41,880 bases of DNA from Oscillospiraceae bacterium (GCA_015064155.1 SVST01000021.1:1-41880), one strand, 5' to 3'; positions 15,959 through 24,983 are shown, counted from the stretch's first letter. Notes: a model not told the origin generated them from the letters alone. Program-made: numbers and translations.

Positions 15959-17278
15959 TTAGTACAACTTTTTCAAGGTATCCACACCTGCTTGGATGAT
16001 GGCGTCCATGGCACCGAAGCCGGTGGTACCCGAGCTGAAGCGACCCTCGTAGGAGCCGTTTTCGCGCACGCTATCGGGGATGACGTAGCCGTGATGTCCG
16101 TTTGCCAGCTCAACGGGAATTGTATGTGCAAAGGGGGAGCCTTCTTTGACGGCTCTTCCGACGGCGGTATACATTTCGCCCGGCATGGCGATCATGCCCC
16201 AAGGACCGATGCGGTAACCGGTAACGGTGAAGCGTTCGGTTTCGGGGACGTTGCGGCTTTCTTCGATGTAAGCCTCTGCCGTACCGTACTCCCAAATGGG
16301 CAGGTATTCGGTTTCGGCGCGCTTCATCACGTCGTCCGCCCACGCGCGCTCGGCATCGGTGATCTGACGGCGATTGACGGTGATGGGGGTTTCGAACACA
16401 CCCACCCTTTCGTCGTTCACCGTTTCGGTAATGCCGTCGAGGGCTTTGATTGCGTTTTTTGCCATGCCGCGTCCGATATATTCGGGTGTGAAAACGTCGG
16501 GGGCGCAGTGCCCCGTCTTATGCGTTTGATGGATAAAGTCGTAGTGGTTGACGTCACCGCAGCAGCCGTTGAAGAACAGCACGGTTACGTCGTCACCGTA
16601 GGCTTCCTTGAGCGCAATACGCAAAAATCCGGGCCAGTCGGCACAGAATTCGTTGCGCGGCTTGCCGCCGCCCCAGGTGTCGGGGTGGTTGGCAAAATTG
16701 ATCAGGATGGCAACGGTTTTTTCGTTTCGCGTGACGCGCAGCAGTTCAATCGTATGGTCGGGGGTGTCGCAGGTGCGAACGAACAGATCGGCATACTTGT
16801 AGCTTGGGTTCGTTTTGATGGTTCCGTCGGAGAGAATGACGTCACGGCAGAACGAGAACCGCTTTTCCTCGGTCGTGGCAACGGCAAGCGAAGCCCCGTC
16901 GGTCATAGCTTCAAATGCCTTGACACCTGCTTCTGCGATACGGGAGGCGACTACCTTAGCCACGTTGGGCTCGGCGGGCGATTTCCAGCAGGGCAGGTCG
17001 TAGGAGGGACCCGTGTGCGTGTGGGTTGCGGCAAGCAGGATATTCTTTACGGGGAGTCCCGTTTTTGCCGCAATTCTTTCGCGGATATCGGTAGCGTATG
17101 CGTTATGGAACAAGAGGTGATCGGCGGAGATCAGAATGACGGTCTCCCCGTTGCTTTCAAATGCGGCGGCGTTGGCTTGCAGGGTCGTGCAAGCACCGTT
17201 TGCGTAGTAGGCTTCAAATTCCCCGGGCATAAAGCCGCGCGACGGGGTAAAGTCCACTTCAGAAAATCCGGCTTTCAT
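15959..17278 (-). CDS. Neutral/alkaline ceramidase-like hydrolase (N-terminal domain only)
   Basis: The product is 439 residues and matches only the catalytic N-terminal domain of neutral ceramidases; the usual C-terminal domain is missing. The zinc-ligand motif ATHTHTGPSYD (about 103-113) is present, with an LINFANHPDTWGG histidine. The region equivalent to the GDVSPN nucleophile motif reads GCCGDVNHYD, so the family serine is replaced by N244. There is no signal peptide, so it acts in the cytoplasm. Comparable proteins are widespread in glycan-degrading bacteria with unknown substrates. A true ceramidase role is doubtful. It follows the AGE epimerase in the same direction, 90 bp apart with a likely terminator between. 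Ribosome binding site AAGGAGGA precedes the ATG. Confidence 0.8.
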   Translation of the reverse strand: MKAGFSEVDFTPSRGFMPGEFEAYYANGACTTLQANAAAFESNGETVILISADHLLFHNAYATDIRERIAAKTGLPVKNILLAATHTHTGPSYDLPCWKSPAEPNVAKVVASRIAEAGVKAFEAMTDGASLAVATTEEKRFSFCRDVILSDGTIKTNPSYKYADLFVRTCDTPDHTIELLRVTRNEKTVAILINFANHPDTWGGGKPRNEFCADWPGFLRIALKEAYGDDVTVLFFNGCCGDVNHYDFIHQTHKTGHCAPDVFTPEYIGRGMAKNAIKALDGITETVNDERVGVFETPITVNRRQITDAERAWADDVMKRAETEYLPIWEYGTAEAYIEESRNVPETERFTVTGYRIGPWGMIAMPGEMYTAVGRAVKEGSPFAHTIPVELANGHHGYVIPDSVRENGSYEGRFSSGTTGFGAMDAIIQAGVDTLKKLY

Positions 17279-17303
17279 GGATAAATCCTCCTTGGTGAGT
17301 AGA

Positions 17304-17343
17304 CAAAAGAGGGACGCCGTTGTCTTATGTTTCGGTGCGTCCC
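17304..17343 (-). terminator. Probable terminator after the AGE epimerase gene
   Basis: On the minus strand GGGACGC (17343-17337) pairs perfectly with GCGTCCC (17317-17311), followed by TCTTTTGTCT. The loop is about 19 nt. It sits between the AGE epimerase stop and the ribosome binding site of the ceramidase-like gene. Confidence 0.5.
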
Positions 17344-17368
17344 CCTTGATCGGTTATTTGTGCAATGA

Positions 17369-18568
17369 TTATTTTACCATCTCGGAGATCATGATATCGA
17401 CCATCGAGAGCATACGGGGCAGGTGGAAGGGACCCTTAAAGGTAGAGCCCTTGCAGGGAGGCATGGTGGGCTTGCCGTCGCGGCGGAGGTAGCCGTACCA
17501 TTCACCGTATGCGGGATCGGAGAAGACCTCTTGGCAGTATTCCAGCGTTTTGTAGAACCAGTCGAGGTACTCTTCCTTGCCGGTATCGCGGTAGAGCATC
17601 ATCGAGCTGATGAGGATCTCGTTATGAGGCCACCACAGCTTCATGTCGTGCTCGTAGGATTCGGGCGGAAGTCCCTTGGCATCGATGAAGTACAGAAGAC
17701 CGCCGTATTCGTGGTCCCAGCCGGCGTTGATTGCCCAGTTGAAGATCTCCTCGCACTTGGCAACCAGCTCCTTGTCGCCGGTTTCCTTTGCTCTTTCCAG
17801 CATGAACCAAACGGCTTCGATATCGTGTCCGGGGTTCACAAAACGACCCTCGGTGTAGTTCAAACGGGCGGAGCCGTCGGGCGCAACGCTTTCCAGCACG
17901 CACTTCAGCTCGGGATGCACGTGGTAAGCGAAGATATCGTGGATGCATTCGTCGGCTCTTTGGTTGTAAAGCTCCTTGTGGGTATCGTCAACGCGCGACA
18001 AGATGGCGGTGACGTTGAGGTAGATCATGGGGAAGCCGAAGGCGCGTCCGGTGCGCGTTTCGGGAATGGTCTTGGGACCGATGCCGGTGGGGTCGGGCGC
18101 ACCGTGCCACAGATCCCAGTAGGTGTTGTAGGCACGCAGAGCGCGGTCGAGGTAGACCTGCTCCCCGGTCAAGCCGTAGTACTCGGCATTCGCCATGGCG
18201 TAGAAGGACTCGGAGTAGAAGTAGCGGCGCTGACGCAAGGGCTTTCCGTCCTCGGTGACGGTGAAGTACATACGGTCGCCCGCTTCGCGGTTGATGCAAT
18301 AGTTTTCCATAAAGTCGAGGCAGCTCTTTGCGGCATCCATCCACTCGGGCTTTTTGCCGTAGAGGTGGCAGAGCCAAGAGAAGATCCAGGCGCAACGACC
18401 CTGCATCCAAACGCTCTTATCGGTGGAAAAGACCTTTCCCTCGCGGTCAAGGCAGGTGTAAACACCGCCGTGAACCTTATCGATACCGTTCTTGAGCCAA
18501 AAATTGACACAGCGATCGAGCTCTTCTCTTACCCAAGCCTGTGTTTGTAACAGTTTTTCTTTATTCAT
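17369..18568 (-). CDS. AGE family (N-acylglucosamine 2-epimerase-like) sugar epimerase/isomerase
   Basis: The product is 399 residues, the normal size for the (alpha/alpha)6-barrel AGE family. Two conserved histidines of the family are present: H248 in NPGHDIEAVW and H382 in GPFHLPRML. Also present are MQGRCAWIFSWL and EWYGYLRRDG. Members interconvert N-acetylglucosamine and N-acetylmannosamine, epimerise cellobiose or isomerise mannose; the exact sugar cannot be told from sequence. It is cytoplasmic. Its own promoter lies at 18604-18631, divergent from the Gfo/Idh/MocA gene, hinting at a shared sugar-catabolic function. The ribosome binding site GGGAGGAA precedes the ATG. Confidence 0.92.
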   Translation of the reverse strand: MNKEKLLQTQAWVREELDRCVNFWLKNGIDKVHGGVYTCLDREGKVFSTDKSVWMQGRCAWIFSWLCHLYGKKPEWMDAAKSCLDFMENYCINREAGDRMYFTVTEDGKPLRQRRYFYSESFYAMANAEYYGLTGEQVYLDRALRAYNTYWDLWHGAPDPTGIGPKTIPETRTGRAFGFPMIYLNVTAILSRVDDTHKELYNQRADECIHDIFAYHVHPELKCVLESVAPDGSARLNYTEGRFVNPGHDIEAVWFMLERAKETGDKELVAKCEEIFNWAINAGWDHEYGGLLYFIDAKGLPPESYEHDMKLWWPHNEILISSMMLYRDTGKEEYLDWFYKTLEYCQEVFSDPAYGEWYGYLRRDGKPTMPPCKGSTFKGPFHLPRMLSMVDIMISEMVK

Positions 18569-18603
18569 CTGTGATTCCTCCCGATGATTTTGGTTTCAAG
18601 TCT

Positions 18604-18631
18604 ATTATAACATAAAGCGCGAAAATTGCAA
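18604..18631 (-). promoter_or_regulatory. Promoter for the AGE epimerase gene
   Basis: On the minus strand TATAAT (18609-18604) is perfect, with TTGCAA (18631-18626) 16 bp upstream as a -35 box. The -10 box is about 35 bp from the ATG. It diverges from the promoter at 18732-18760. Confidence 0.65.
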
Positions 18632-18731
18632 GAGTAAAAATGAGAAAAAAGAAAAAAGAGAGGGCGTCGGTTTTCTCTTGCCTATGCACGCACACAAAAA
18701 AATGTATGGGTAAGAGAAAAACTTCCACCTC

Positions 18732-18760
18732 TTGACAAAAAAGCCGATTTCTTGTATAAT
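18732..18760 (+). promoter_or_regulatory. SigA-type promoter for the Gfo/Idh/MocA-ktrBA run
   Basis: TTGACA (18732-18737) and TATAAT (18755-18760) have a 17-bp spacer; TTGTATAAT adds part of an extended -10. The ATG is at 18803 with GGAG at 18791-18794. Confidence 0.9.
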
Positions 18761-18802
18761 GTAGACAGCTATCATTTCATTTTGATTTTTGGAGTGTATA
18801 CT

Positions 18803-19828
18803 ATGGAAAACAAGGTTTACGGAGTTGTTGTAATCGGATGCGGCTACATCGGCGAGGAGCATTTGCACGACATTTGCTTCCACGAAAACATCCGCGTTGT
18901 GGCTACGGTGGACTATAACGTGGAATTGGCTTGCGCAATGGCGAGAAAATACAGCGGCGGTCATCACGTTCTGTATGGCAGCGACTACCATGAATTTATC
19001 ACGCGCGACGACGTGGATATCGTGATCGTTGCCACCTATGCAAACACGCATTTTCAGATTCTGCGCGACTGTATTCGTGCGGGCAAGCACGTGCTTTGCG
19101 AAAAGCCCATCGCGCCCACCTACGAGGAGTCCGAGGAATTTTACCACACCGTCAAGGAGCATCCCGAGGTACGCGTGCTGATCGCGCATATTTTGCGCCA
19201 TAACACGCTTTACCAAAAGGCGGGAGAGCTGATCCAAGCCGGGGTAATCGGTGACGTGCGCTTGATTCGCATGGCGCAGAACCACCATATTCTGAACCGT
19301 CCCCGTTACATGAATCTGCTCAGCGCCTGCTCGCCCATCGTGGATTGCGGCGTGCATTACGTCGACGTGATCCGCTGGCTGACGGGACTGGAAATCGTGG
19401 AATTTTCGGGAAAGGGCGCGATCATCGATCCCACCATTCCCGAGGGTGCTTACGATTACGGCATGATCCAGATGCGTCTTTCCAACGGCGCAATGGCTTA
19501 CTACGAGGCAAGCTGGGCTTCAACCATCGAAACCGAAAATCTCAAGGAATTTGTGGGAACCAAGGGTCGCATGCGCTTGATCCTTGCCGAAAACCGCGGG
19601 CTCTTCCGCGAAGAGGGCAACCTCATCGAGCTGTTTACCAATGACGGCGGACGTCAGCAAATCAACGTTGAGGGCGAATACAAGGATATGTACGCGCAGC
19701 TTTGCTGTCTGATCAACATGATCGAAACCGGCAGCGATGGCACGCCTACCCTGGAGGACGCGATGCTGGCATTCCGCATGGTGACCGATTGCGACAAGAT
19801 GGTTCGCGAGCAGCTGGGGCTTCTGTAA
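18803..19828 (+). CDS. Gfo/Idh/MocA family NAD(P)-dependent oxidoreductase
   Basis: The product is 341 residues. An N-terminal Rossmann fold has the dinucleotide motif VVVIGCGYIGEEH, then VATYANTHF and the family motif CEKPIAPT. The C-terminal substrate domain carries DCGVHYVDVIRWL, with the histidine and aspartate typical of sugar dehydrogenases in this family. It would oxidise or reduce a cyclic sugar or polyol in the cytoplasm. It diverges from the AGE epimerase, so the two may treat the same sugar. KtrB starts 39 bp downstream, probably by read-through. The start ATG 18803 has GGAG ahead; an in-frame ATG at 18752 lies upstream of the predicted transcription start. Confidence 0.92.
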   Translation: MENKVYGVVVIGCGYIGEEHLHDICFHENIRVVATVDYNVELACAMARKYSGGHHVLYGSDYHEFITRDDVDIVIVATYANTHFQILRDCIRAGKHVLCEKPIAPTYEESEEFYHTVKEHPEVRVLIAHILRHNTLYQKAGELIQAGVIGDVRLIRMAQNHHILNRPRYMNLLSACSPIVDCGVHYVDVIRWLTGLEIVEFSGKGAIIDPTIPEGAYDYGMIQMRLSNGAMAYYEASWASTIETENLKEFVGTKGRMRLILAENRGLFREEGNLIELFTNDGGRQQINVEGEYKDMYAQLCCLINMIETGSDGTPTLEDAMLAFRMVTDCDKMVREQLGLL

Positions 19829-19867
19829 TACGCTTCGAAGCTTTTTAAAGAGAACGGAAAGGGGCTT

Positions 19868-21172
19868 TTGACGGTGTTTGCTTTTATTAGAAAACAGCCG
19901 CCCGTGCGCTTGATTGCATTCGGGTTTCTCTCGGTCATCCTCTTGGGCTCGGTGCTTTTGATGTTGCCGTTCAGCTTGCGGGATGGCGTGCAGCTTTCTT
20001 ACATCGATTCGCTGTATACCTCCACGAGCGCCGTGTGTGTCACGGGTCTTTTGGCGGTGGATTCCTATGAAACCTTTACGCCCGTAGGTCAAACCATTCT
20101 TTGCTTGCTGATCCAGATCGGCGGACTGGGCGTGACCGCGGTCGGTGCGGGAGTGATTCTTCTCATCGGCAAAAAAATGGATTTGAAAAGCCGAAACTTG
20201 GTAAGCGAGGCGATGAGTCTGGAATCGGGCAGGGGCGTTGTGCGCTTCTTGCGCGACGTGTTTCTGACCACGCTGGTCATTGAGCTGGTCGGTGCGATTC
20301 TTTCCTTTTTGGTGTTTATACAGGATTTCCCCCTGCCACGTGCCATCGGCACGAGCCTGTTCCATTCGGTGGCGTCGTTTAACAATGCGGGCTTTGATAT
20401 TTTGGGCGGTATGACCAGCCTGATTCCGTACCGGAGTAATGTGCTGCTCAATCTGGTAACCGTTGCCATGATTTTGCTTGGCGGTATCGGTTTTTTGGTG
20501 ATTAAGGAGCTTCTTGCCAAGAAATTCCGTTGGAAGAAGCTTTCCATGCACACCAAGGTGATGCTTTCGATGACGGCGATTTTGCTGACGGTGGGTACGC
20601 TGTTGATCCTATTGACCGAACGGATCCATCCTCTCGGTGCGTTTTTTGCCAGCGTGACGACGAGAACCGCAGGCTTTTCAACCTATAACTACGGAAGCTT
20701 CTCCAACGCGGGTCTTTTGGTGATGATGGCGCTGATGTTCATCGGAGCCGCGCCGGGCTCTACCGGAGGCGGTGTCAAGGTAGGCACCTTTTTCGCACTC
20801 CTGCAGGGACTGAAATCGGCGGCAACCAACAAAAGCGAAAAGGCGTTTCACTATTCGGTCCCCAAGGATGCCTTCCGAAAGGCGGCGGTGGTTACCGTGC
20901 TGGGCTTGACGGTGATTTTTGCGTCGTCGTTTGCAATTATGGTCTTGGAGCCGGAGCTTGCAATGCGCGACGTGCTGTTTGAAATGTTCAGCGCGTTCGG
21001 GACGGTTGGTCTTAGCACCGGCATCTCCCCGGGACTTTCGATCCCCTCGAAGCTGATCTCCATATTGATGATGTTCATCGGAAGACTTGGACCTTTGACC
21101 ATTGCGTCTTTGTGGTATTTCTCGCGCGGTGAGCGCGTTCGTTATCCCGACGGCAATCTGACCGTGGGCTGA
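19868..21172 (+). CDS. ktrB: Potassium-translocating membrane subunit KtrB/TrkH
   Basis: The product is 434 residues with the four membrane-pore-membrane repeats of the SKT family. The four selectivity-filter segments each carry the key glycine: SAVCVTGL, SFNNAGFD, TTRTAGFST and FGTVGLST. It forms a dimeric K+ (often Na+-coupled) channel-like uptake pore gated by the KtrA ring encoded 16 bp downstream. The start is a TTG at 19868 close behind GAAAGGGG; a GTG at 19874 is possible. There is too little upstream space (39 bp) for a c-di-AMP riboswitch. Confidence 0.94.
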   Translation: MTVFAFIRKQPPVRLIAFGFLSVILLGSVLLMLPFSLRDGVQLSYIDSLYTSTSAVCVTGLLAVDSYETFTPVGQTILCLLIQIGGLGVTAVGAGVILLIGKKMDLKSRNLVSEAMSLESGRGVVRFLRDVFLTTLVIELVGAILSFLVFIQDFPLPRAIGTSLFHSVASFNNAGFDILGGMTSLIPYRSNVLLNLVTVAMILLGGIGFLVIKELLAKKFRWKKLSMHTKVMLSMTAILLTVGTLLILLTERIHPLGAFFASVTTRTAGFSTYNYGSFSNAGLLVMMALMFIGAAPGSTGGGVKVGTFFALLQGLKSAATNKSEKAFHYSVPKDAFRKAAVVTVLGLTVIFASSFAIMVLEPELAMRDVLFEMFSAFGTVGLSTGISPGLSIPSKLISILMMFIGRLGPLTIASLWYFSRGERVRYPDGNLTVG

Positions 21173-21188
21173 TGGGAAAGGATTGGAT

Positions 21189-21875
21189 ATGTTTGGAAAA
21201 AAGAAGAAAAAGACGGGAAAACCGATATACGGGATCGTCGGCTTGGGTCGATTTGGACAAGCACTTGCGCAGGAGCTTTATGACGCGGGAGCCGATCTGA
21301 TCATCATTGACCGCGACGAAGAAAAGATTGCCATGGCGCGCGATTGGACCGAAAATGCCTTTATCGTGCGCGGCTTGGATAAAAAAACGCTGCTGGAAAC
21401 GGGGATGCATAACTGTGACGTTGCCGTGGTTTGCATCGGAAGCCAGATCGACACCTCGATTCTGACCTCCTTGAACCTGGTTTCGATCGGTGTGCCGAAG
21501 GTAATTTCCAAGGCAACCAGTATTGAGCACGGTGAAATTTTGGAAAAGCTGGGAGCCGAGGTGGTCTATCCCGAGCGCGATATGGGAATCCGACTCGCGC
21601 ACCGATTGGAAACCTCGCAAACGCTTGACTACGTGCAGCTGAGCGAAAAGATCAACATTTCCAAAATTATGGTGCCGCCCGTTGCCGTGGGGCAATCGGT
21701 TGTCGAATTGAACCTGCGCGGACGGTTCGGACTTAACATCGTGGCGGTGGAAAATCACGCCGAGGTGGTGGAAAACATCGGACCGAAGTACGTCTTCCGC
21801 AAGGACGACATTCTGTATCTTTCGGGAAGCAAGGACGGCTTCCTCAAGCTTTCGGATTGGACGCAGGAATCATAA
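21189..21875 (+). CDS. ktrA: Potassium uptake regulatory subunit KtrA/TrkA
   Basis: The product is 228 residues. After a lysine-rich start (FGKKKKKTGKP) comes an RCK_N Rossmann domain with GIVGLGRFGQALA and the acidic residue in LIIIDRDEEK. It is followed by an RCK_C domain (about 145-225), the site where c-di-AMP binds in Firmicute homologues. It forms an octameric ring on the cytoplasmic face of KtrB and gates it by ATP/ADP. The start ATG 21189 follows GGGAAAGG; a TTG two codons upstream is the alternative. The order ktrB-ktrA is reversed from Bacillus ktrAB but common in Clostridia. Confidence 0.94.
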   Translation: MFGKKKKKTGKPIYGIVGLGRFGQALAQELYDAGADLIIIDRDEEKIAMARDWTENAFIVRGLDKKTLLETGMHNCDVAVVCIGSQIDTSILTSLNLVSIGVPKVISKATSIEHGEILEKLGAEVVYPERDMGIRLAHRLETSQTLDYVQLSEKINISKIMVPPVAVGQSVVELNLRGRFGLNIVAVENHAEVVENIGPKYVFRKDDILYLSGSKDGFLKLSDWTQES

Positions 21876-21933
21876 TTTTCTTGTTGTTTAGGTTATAATC
21901 TGGAATAAAATCGAAAAAAGTGTGAAAAAACAC

Positions 21934-22001
21934 TTGACAGAAGAGAAAAAAACGCATATAATGTAGGTATCTTTATTTTTAGCGTGATAAAGCGTTATTA
22001 C
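21934..22001 (+). promoter_or_regulatory. SigA-type promoter and short leader of serC-serA
   Basis: TTGACA (21934-21939) and TATAAT (21957-21962) are both perfect with a 17-bp spacer. The roughly 75-nt leader contains a small hairpin, GTGATAA-AGCG-TTATTAC (21984-22001), with no terminator or T-box behind it. The ribosome binding site CCGGAGGAA is strong, so this pair is probably well expressed. Confidence 0.88.
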
Positions 22002-22045
22002 ACCAAGAATCAAAGAGCAGAAAACAATTTCCGGAGGAACTTATT

Positions 22046-23137
22046 ATGAACAGAGTTTACAATTTTTCGGCTGGACCGTCCATGCTTCCGCTTCCTGTGT
22101 TGGAAAAAGCCGCATCCGAGCTGGTATGCTACGGCGAGTCGGGAATGTCAGTCATGGAGATGTCACACCGATCTCCGGACTATGAAGCAATCATCAACGA
22201 TGCCGAGGCTATGCTCCGCAAGCTGATGAATATTCCCGATAACTACAAGGTTCTGTTTTTGCAGGGCGGTGCGTCCACGCAGTTCGCCGCAGTTCCGCAG
22301 AACCTGATCAACAGAACCGGCAAGGCTGACTACGCAGTTTCGGGTCAGTTCTCGGGCAAGGCATTCAAGGAAGCGCAGAAGCTTGGCTACGACGTCAAGT
22401 GCATCGCCACCACCAAGGACGATAACTTCGACCACGTTCCGAAGATCACCAAGGACATGGTTCGTCCCGATGCGGCATATCTGCACATCTGCTACAACAA
22501 CACCATTTACGGCACCAAGTATCCCGAGGTTCCCGAAATCGGTGATATCCCGCTGGTTGCAGACCTGTCCTCCTGCATCATCTCCGAGCCGGTGGACGTT
22601 TCCAAGTTCGGTGTGATCTACGCAGGTGCACAGAAGAACATGGCTCCCGCAGGACTGACGCTGGTCATCGTGCGCGAGGATCTCTTGAACTATGCCGAGG
22701 AAAAGATGCCCACCATGCTGGAGTGGAAGACCATGGCTGAAAACGGCTCTATGTACAACACTCCCCCCTGCTACACCATCTACATGGCAAAGCTGGTTTA
22801 CGAGTGGATTCTCGAAATGGGCGGTCTTGAGGTGATGAAGGAGAAGAACGTCAAGAAGGCGGCTCTTCTGTACGATTACCTCGATTCTCAGGATTACTAC
22901 GTGGCTCCCGTAAAGAAGTGCAGCCGTTCGATGATGAACGTCACCTTCGTAACCGGAGATGCCGATCTCGATAAGAAGTTCGCATCCGAAGCCTCCAAGG
23001 CGGGCTTGAAGAACCTGAAGGGTCACCGTTCGGTTGGCGGTATGCGCGCGTCGATCTACAACGCAATGCCCTACGAGGGAGTGGAAGCACTCGTTGCTTT
23101 CATGAAGGACTTTGCAAAGAACAACCCCAAGGCGTAA
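22046..23137 (+). CDS. serC: Phosphoserine aminotransferase
   Basis: The product is 363 residues, full length. It begins RVYNFSAGPSMLP, carries FLQGGASTQFAAVP, and has the PLP-binding lysine K197 in YAGAQKNMAPAG. The C-terminal GHRSVGGMRASIYNA binds the phosphate of the substrate. It converts 3-phosphohydroxypyruvate and glutamate to phosphoserine, the second step of serine synthesis; family members can also act in PLP synthesis. It precedes serA by 27 bp in one operon. Codon use is strongly biased towards abundant-tRNA codons (GTT, ACC, AAG), in keeping with the strong promoter. Confidence 0.97.
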   Translation: MNRVYNFSAGPSMLPLPVLEKAASELVCYGESGMSVMEMSHRSPDYEAIINDAEAMLRKLMNIPDNYKVLFLQGGASTQFAAVPQNLINRTGKADYAVSGQFSGKAFKEAQKLGYDVKCIATTKDDNFDHVPKITKDMVRPDAAYLHICYNNTIYGTKYPEVPEIGDIPLVADLSSCIISEPVDVSKFGVIYAGAQKNMAPAGLTLVIVREDLLNYAEEKMPTMLEWKTMAENGSMYNTPPCYTIYMAKLVYEWILEMGGLEVMKEKNVKKAALLYDYLDSQDYYVAPVKKCSRSMMNVTFVTGDADLDKKFASEASKAGLKNLKGHRSVGGMRASIYNAMPYEGVEALVAFMKDFAKNNPKA

Positions 23138-23164
23138 TGCCCCTACAGAAAGGACAAAAGCTTT

Positions 23165-24313
23165 ATGAAAATTCAACTGTTGAATAAAATTGCGGCTGTG
23201 GGTCTGGCACAGCTGGGTGACGCTTACACCGTAGGCGAAGCCGTTGAAAATCCCGACGGTATTCTGGTTCGCTCCGCCGCTATGCACGACATGGAGCTCG
23301 GCGGCGACCTCAAGGCAATTGCTCGCGCAGGTGCCGGTGTCAACAATATTCCGATCGACCGTTGCACCGAAAAGGGTATCGTGGTATTCAACACGCCCGG
23401 TGCCAATGCAAACGGCGTTAAGGAGCTGGCAATTTGCGCACTTCTGTTGGCTTCGCGTGACGTAGTCGGCGGTATTGCTTGGGCAAAGACGCTCGATGCC
23501 GACGTGGCAAAGCAGGTAGAAAAAGGCAAGTCCAAGTTCGCAGGCGTTGAGCTCAAGGGCAAAACGCTGGGTGTGATCGGTCTTGGCGCAATCGGCGGTC
23601 TGTTGGCGAATGCCGCAATCGCGCTTGGCATGAACGTGGTTGGTTGTGACCCGTTTTTGTCGGTAGAAGCCGCTTGGAATCTCGATTCGCGTATCATTCA
23701 CGCAAAGACGTATGACGAGGTGTTTGCCGCTTCCGATTACGTATCTCTCCACGTTCCGTCCACCAAGGACACCAAGAACATGATCAACACCGTCAGCATC
23801 GCAAAGATGAAAAAGGGTGTTCGCTTGATTAACCTTGCGCGTGCCGATCTCGTTTGCGCTGCCGACGTGGCTTCGGCTATGGCTGACGGCAGAGTTGCCG
23901 CTTACGTCACCGACTTCCCCACCGAAGAGGTGCTGGCAATTCCCGGTGTGGTTGCAATCCCCCACCTGGGTGCTTCCACCGAGGAATCCGAGGATAACTG
24001 CGCAATTATGGCGGCTCAGGAAATCAACGAGTACCTCGTAAACGGTAACATCAAAAACAGCGTAAACTTCCCGAACCTCGAAATGAACCGTTCGGGCGCG
24101 GTTCGTATCTGCACGCTGCACGCAAACGTACCTGCCGTGATTACACAGCTTACCGCGGCTCTTTCCGACGAAGGACTGAATATCGAAAATATGACCAATA
24201 AGTCTAAGGGCGATAACGCTTATACCGTGATCGACCTCTCGTCTGCTCCCTCTGCCGACGCTGTCGCTCGCATCTCCGCGATCAACGGTGTTCTCAAAGT
24301 TAGAGTGATTTAA
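23165..24313 (+). CDS. serA: D-3-phosphoglycerate dehydrogenase with ACT domain
   Basis: The product is 382 residues, a short SerA. The NAD-binding motif is GVIGLGAIGGLLAN. Catalytic Arg sits in INLARADLV and catalytic His in VAIPHLGASTEES, the standard D-2-hydroxyacid dehydrogenase arrangement. A C-terminal ACT domain (about residues 312-382, RICTLHANVPAVITQL) probably gives serine feedback. The intervening domain of long SerA types is absent. It makes 3-phosphohydroxypyruvate from 3-phosphoglycerate and so feeds SerC encoded just upstream. A repeat hairpin (24321-24352) begins 7 bp after the stop. Confidence 0.96.
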   Translation: MKIQLLNKIAAVGLAQLGDAYTVGEAVENPDGILVRSAAMHDMELGGDLKAIARAGAGVNNIPIDRCTEKGIVVFNTPGANANGVKELAICALLLASRDVVGGIAWAKTLDADVAKQVEKGKSKFAGVELKGKTLGVIGLGAIGGLLANAAIALGMNVVGCDPFLSVEAAWNLDSRIIHAKTYDEVFAASDYVSLHVPSTKDTKNMINTVSIAKMKKGVRLINLARADLVCAADVASAMADGRVAAYVTDFPTEEVLAIPGVVAIPHLGASTEESEDNCAIMAAQEINEYLVNGNIKNSVNFPNLEMNRSGAVRICTLHANVPAVITQLTAALSDEGLNIENMTNKSKGDNAYTVIDLSSAPSADAVARISAINGVLKVRVI

Positions 24314-24983
24314 TGTTTTTGGGGGAGAAACTTTTGAAAAAGTTTCTCCCCCATACCCCCTCTTCAAAACTTTCACAGCATTTTTTATGTGTGAAAGTTT
24401 TTGTTTTTTTATGTCGGACTTCGATATACTGCCGTTAGCATTTTGCCGTGGCCAAAACGCTCTGCCGAGGGACGCAGTTTTGGGGGAGGAACTTTTTGAA
24501 AAAAGTTCCTCCGCGTTTTTTCTTGGGGAATTTTTGAAAAAGGGTCCCAAGAACCCCGCATCCTCGCATCCTTTCGGCAGAGCCGGCAGGGTGGTGGCAC
24601 CTGACGGCTGTCGGCAGTATATCGAAGTCCGACATAAAAAAACAAAAACTCTCACACACGAAAAAATGCTGTGAAAGTTTTGAAAGGGTTTGGGAAAACT
24701 TTTCCAAAAGTTTTCCCAAGAAAAAACACAAAAAATGCTGTGAAAGTTTTTGAGGGGTGTGGGGAACTTTTTTCAAAAAGTTCCCCACGAAAACCGTAGC
24801 CCCACGGCAGAGCCGGCAGGGTGGTGGCACCTGACGGCTGTCGGCAGTACCTGCGGTTCGATAGAATCAAATGAAAACTATTACATAGACGAAAAATTTT
24901 AGGAAAGTTTTGAGGGGTGTGGGGAACTTTTTCAAAAGTTCCCCACGAAAAGCTCTTTTTTCAAAAGTTCCCTATCAAAATTC
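24314..24983. repeat. Mosaic intergenic repeat cluster 5 between convergent genes
   Basis: This gap is packed with first-family modules but lacks the CCTTCCCC part. Outer hairpins lie at 24321-24352, 24482-24512 (imperfect), 24690-24719, 24759-24788 and 24919-24946. A stem of the AGCATTTTG type follows the first. The AGCCGGCAGG/CCTGACGGCT variant appears near 24581-24617 and again near 24811-24843, both inverted. CTTTCACAGCATTTTT-type modules lie between. The last part (24850-24910) is a degenerate unit much like the one upstream of pcrA. No gene is present. Confidence 0.85.

Noticed and set aside
19829-19867. c-di-AMP riboswitch (ydaO type) ahead of ktrB
   Set aside because: Only 39 bp separate the genes, far too short for that structure.
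21963-22045. T-box or amino-acid riboswitch upstream of serC
   Set aside because: The leader is only about 75 nt, has one small stem and no terminator/antiterminator pair.
22163-24655. An 830-codon open frame on the minus strand across serC and serA
   Set aside because: It is a shadow of the biased codon use of two strongly expressed plus-strand genes whose catalytic motifs are complete. It has no ribosome binding site, it starts in repeat DNA and its product has no recognisable domain.
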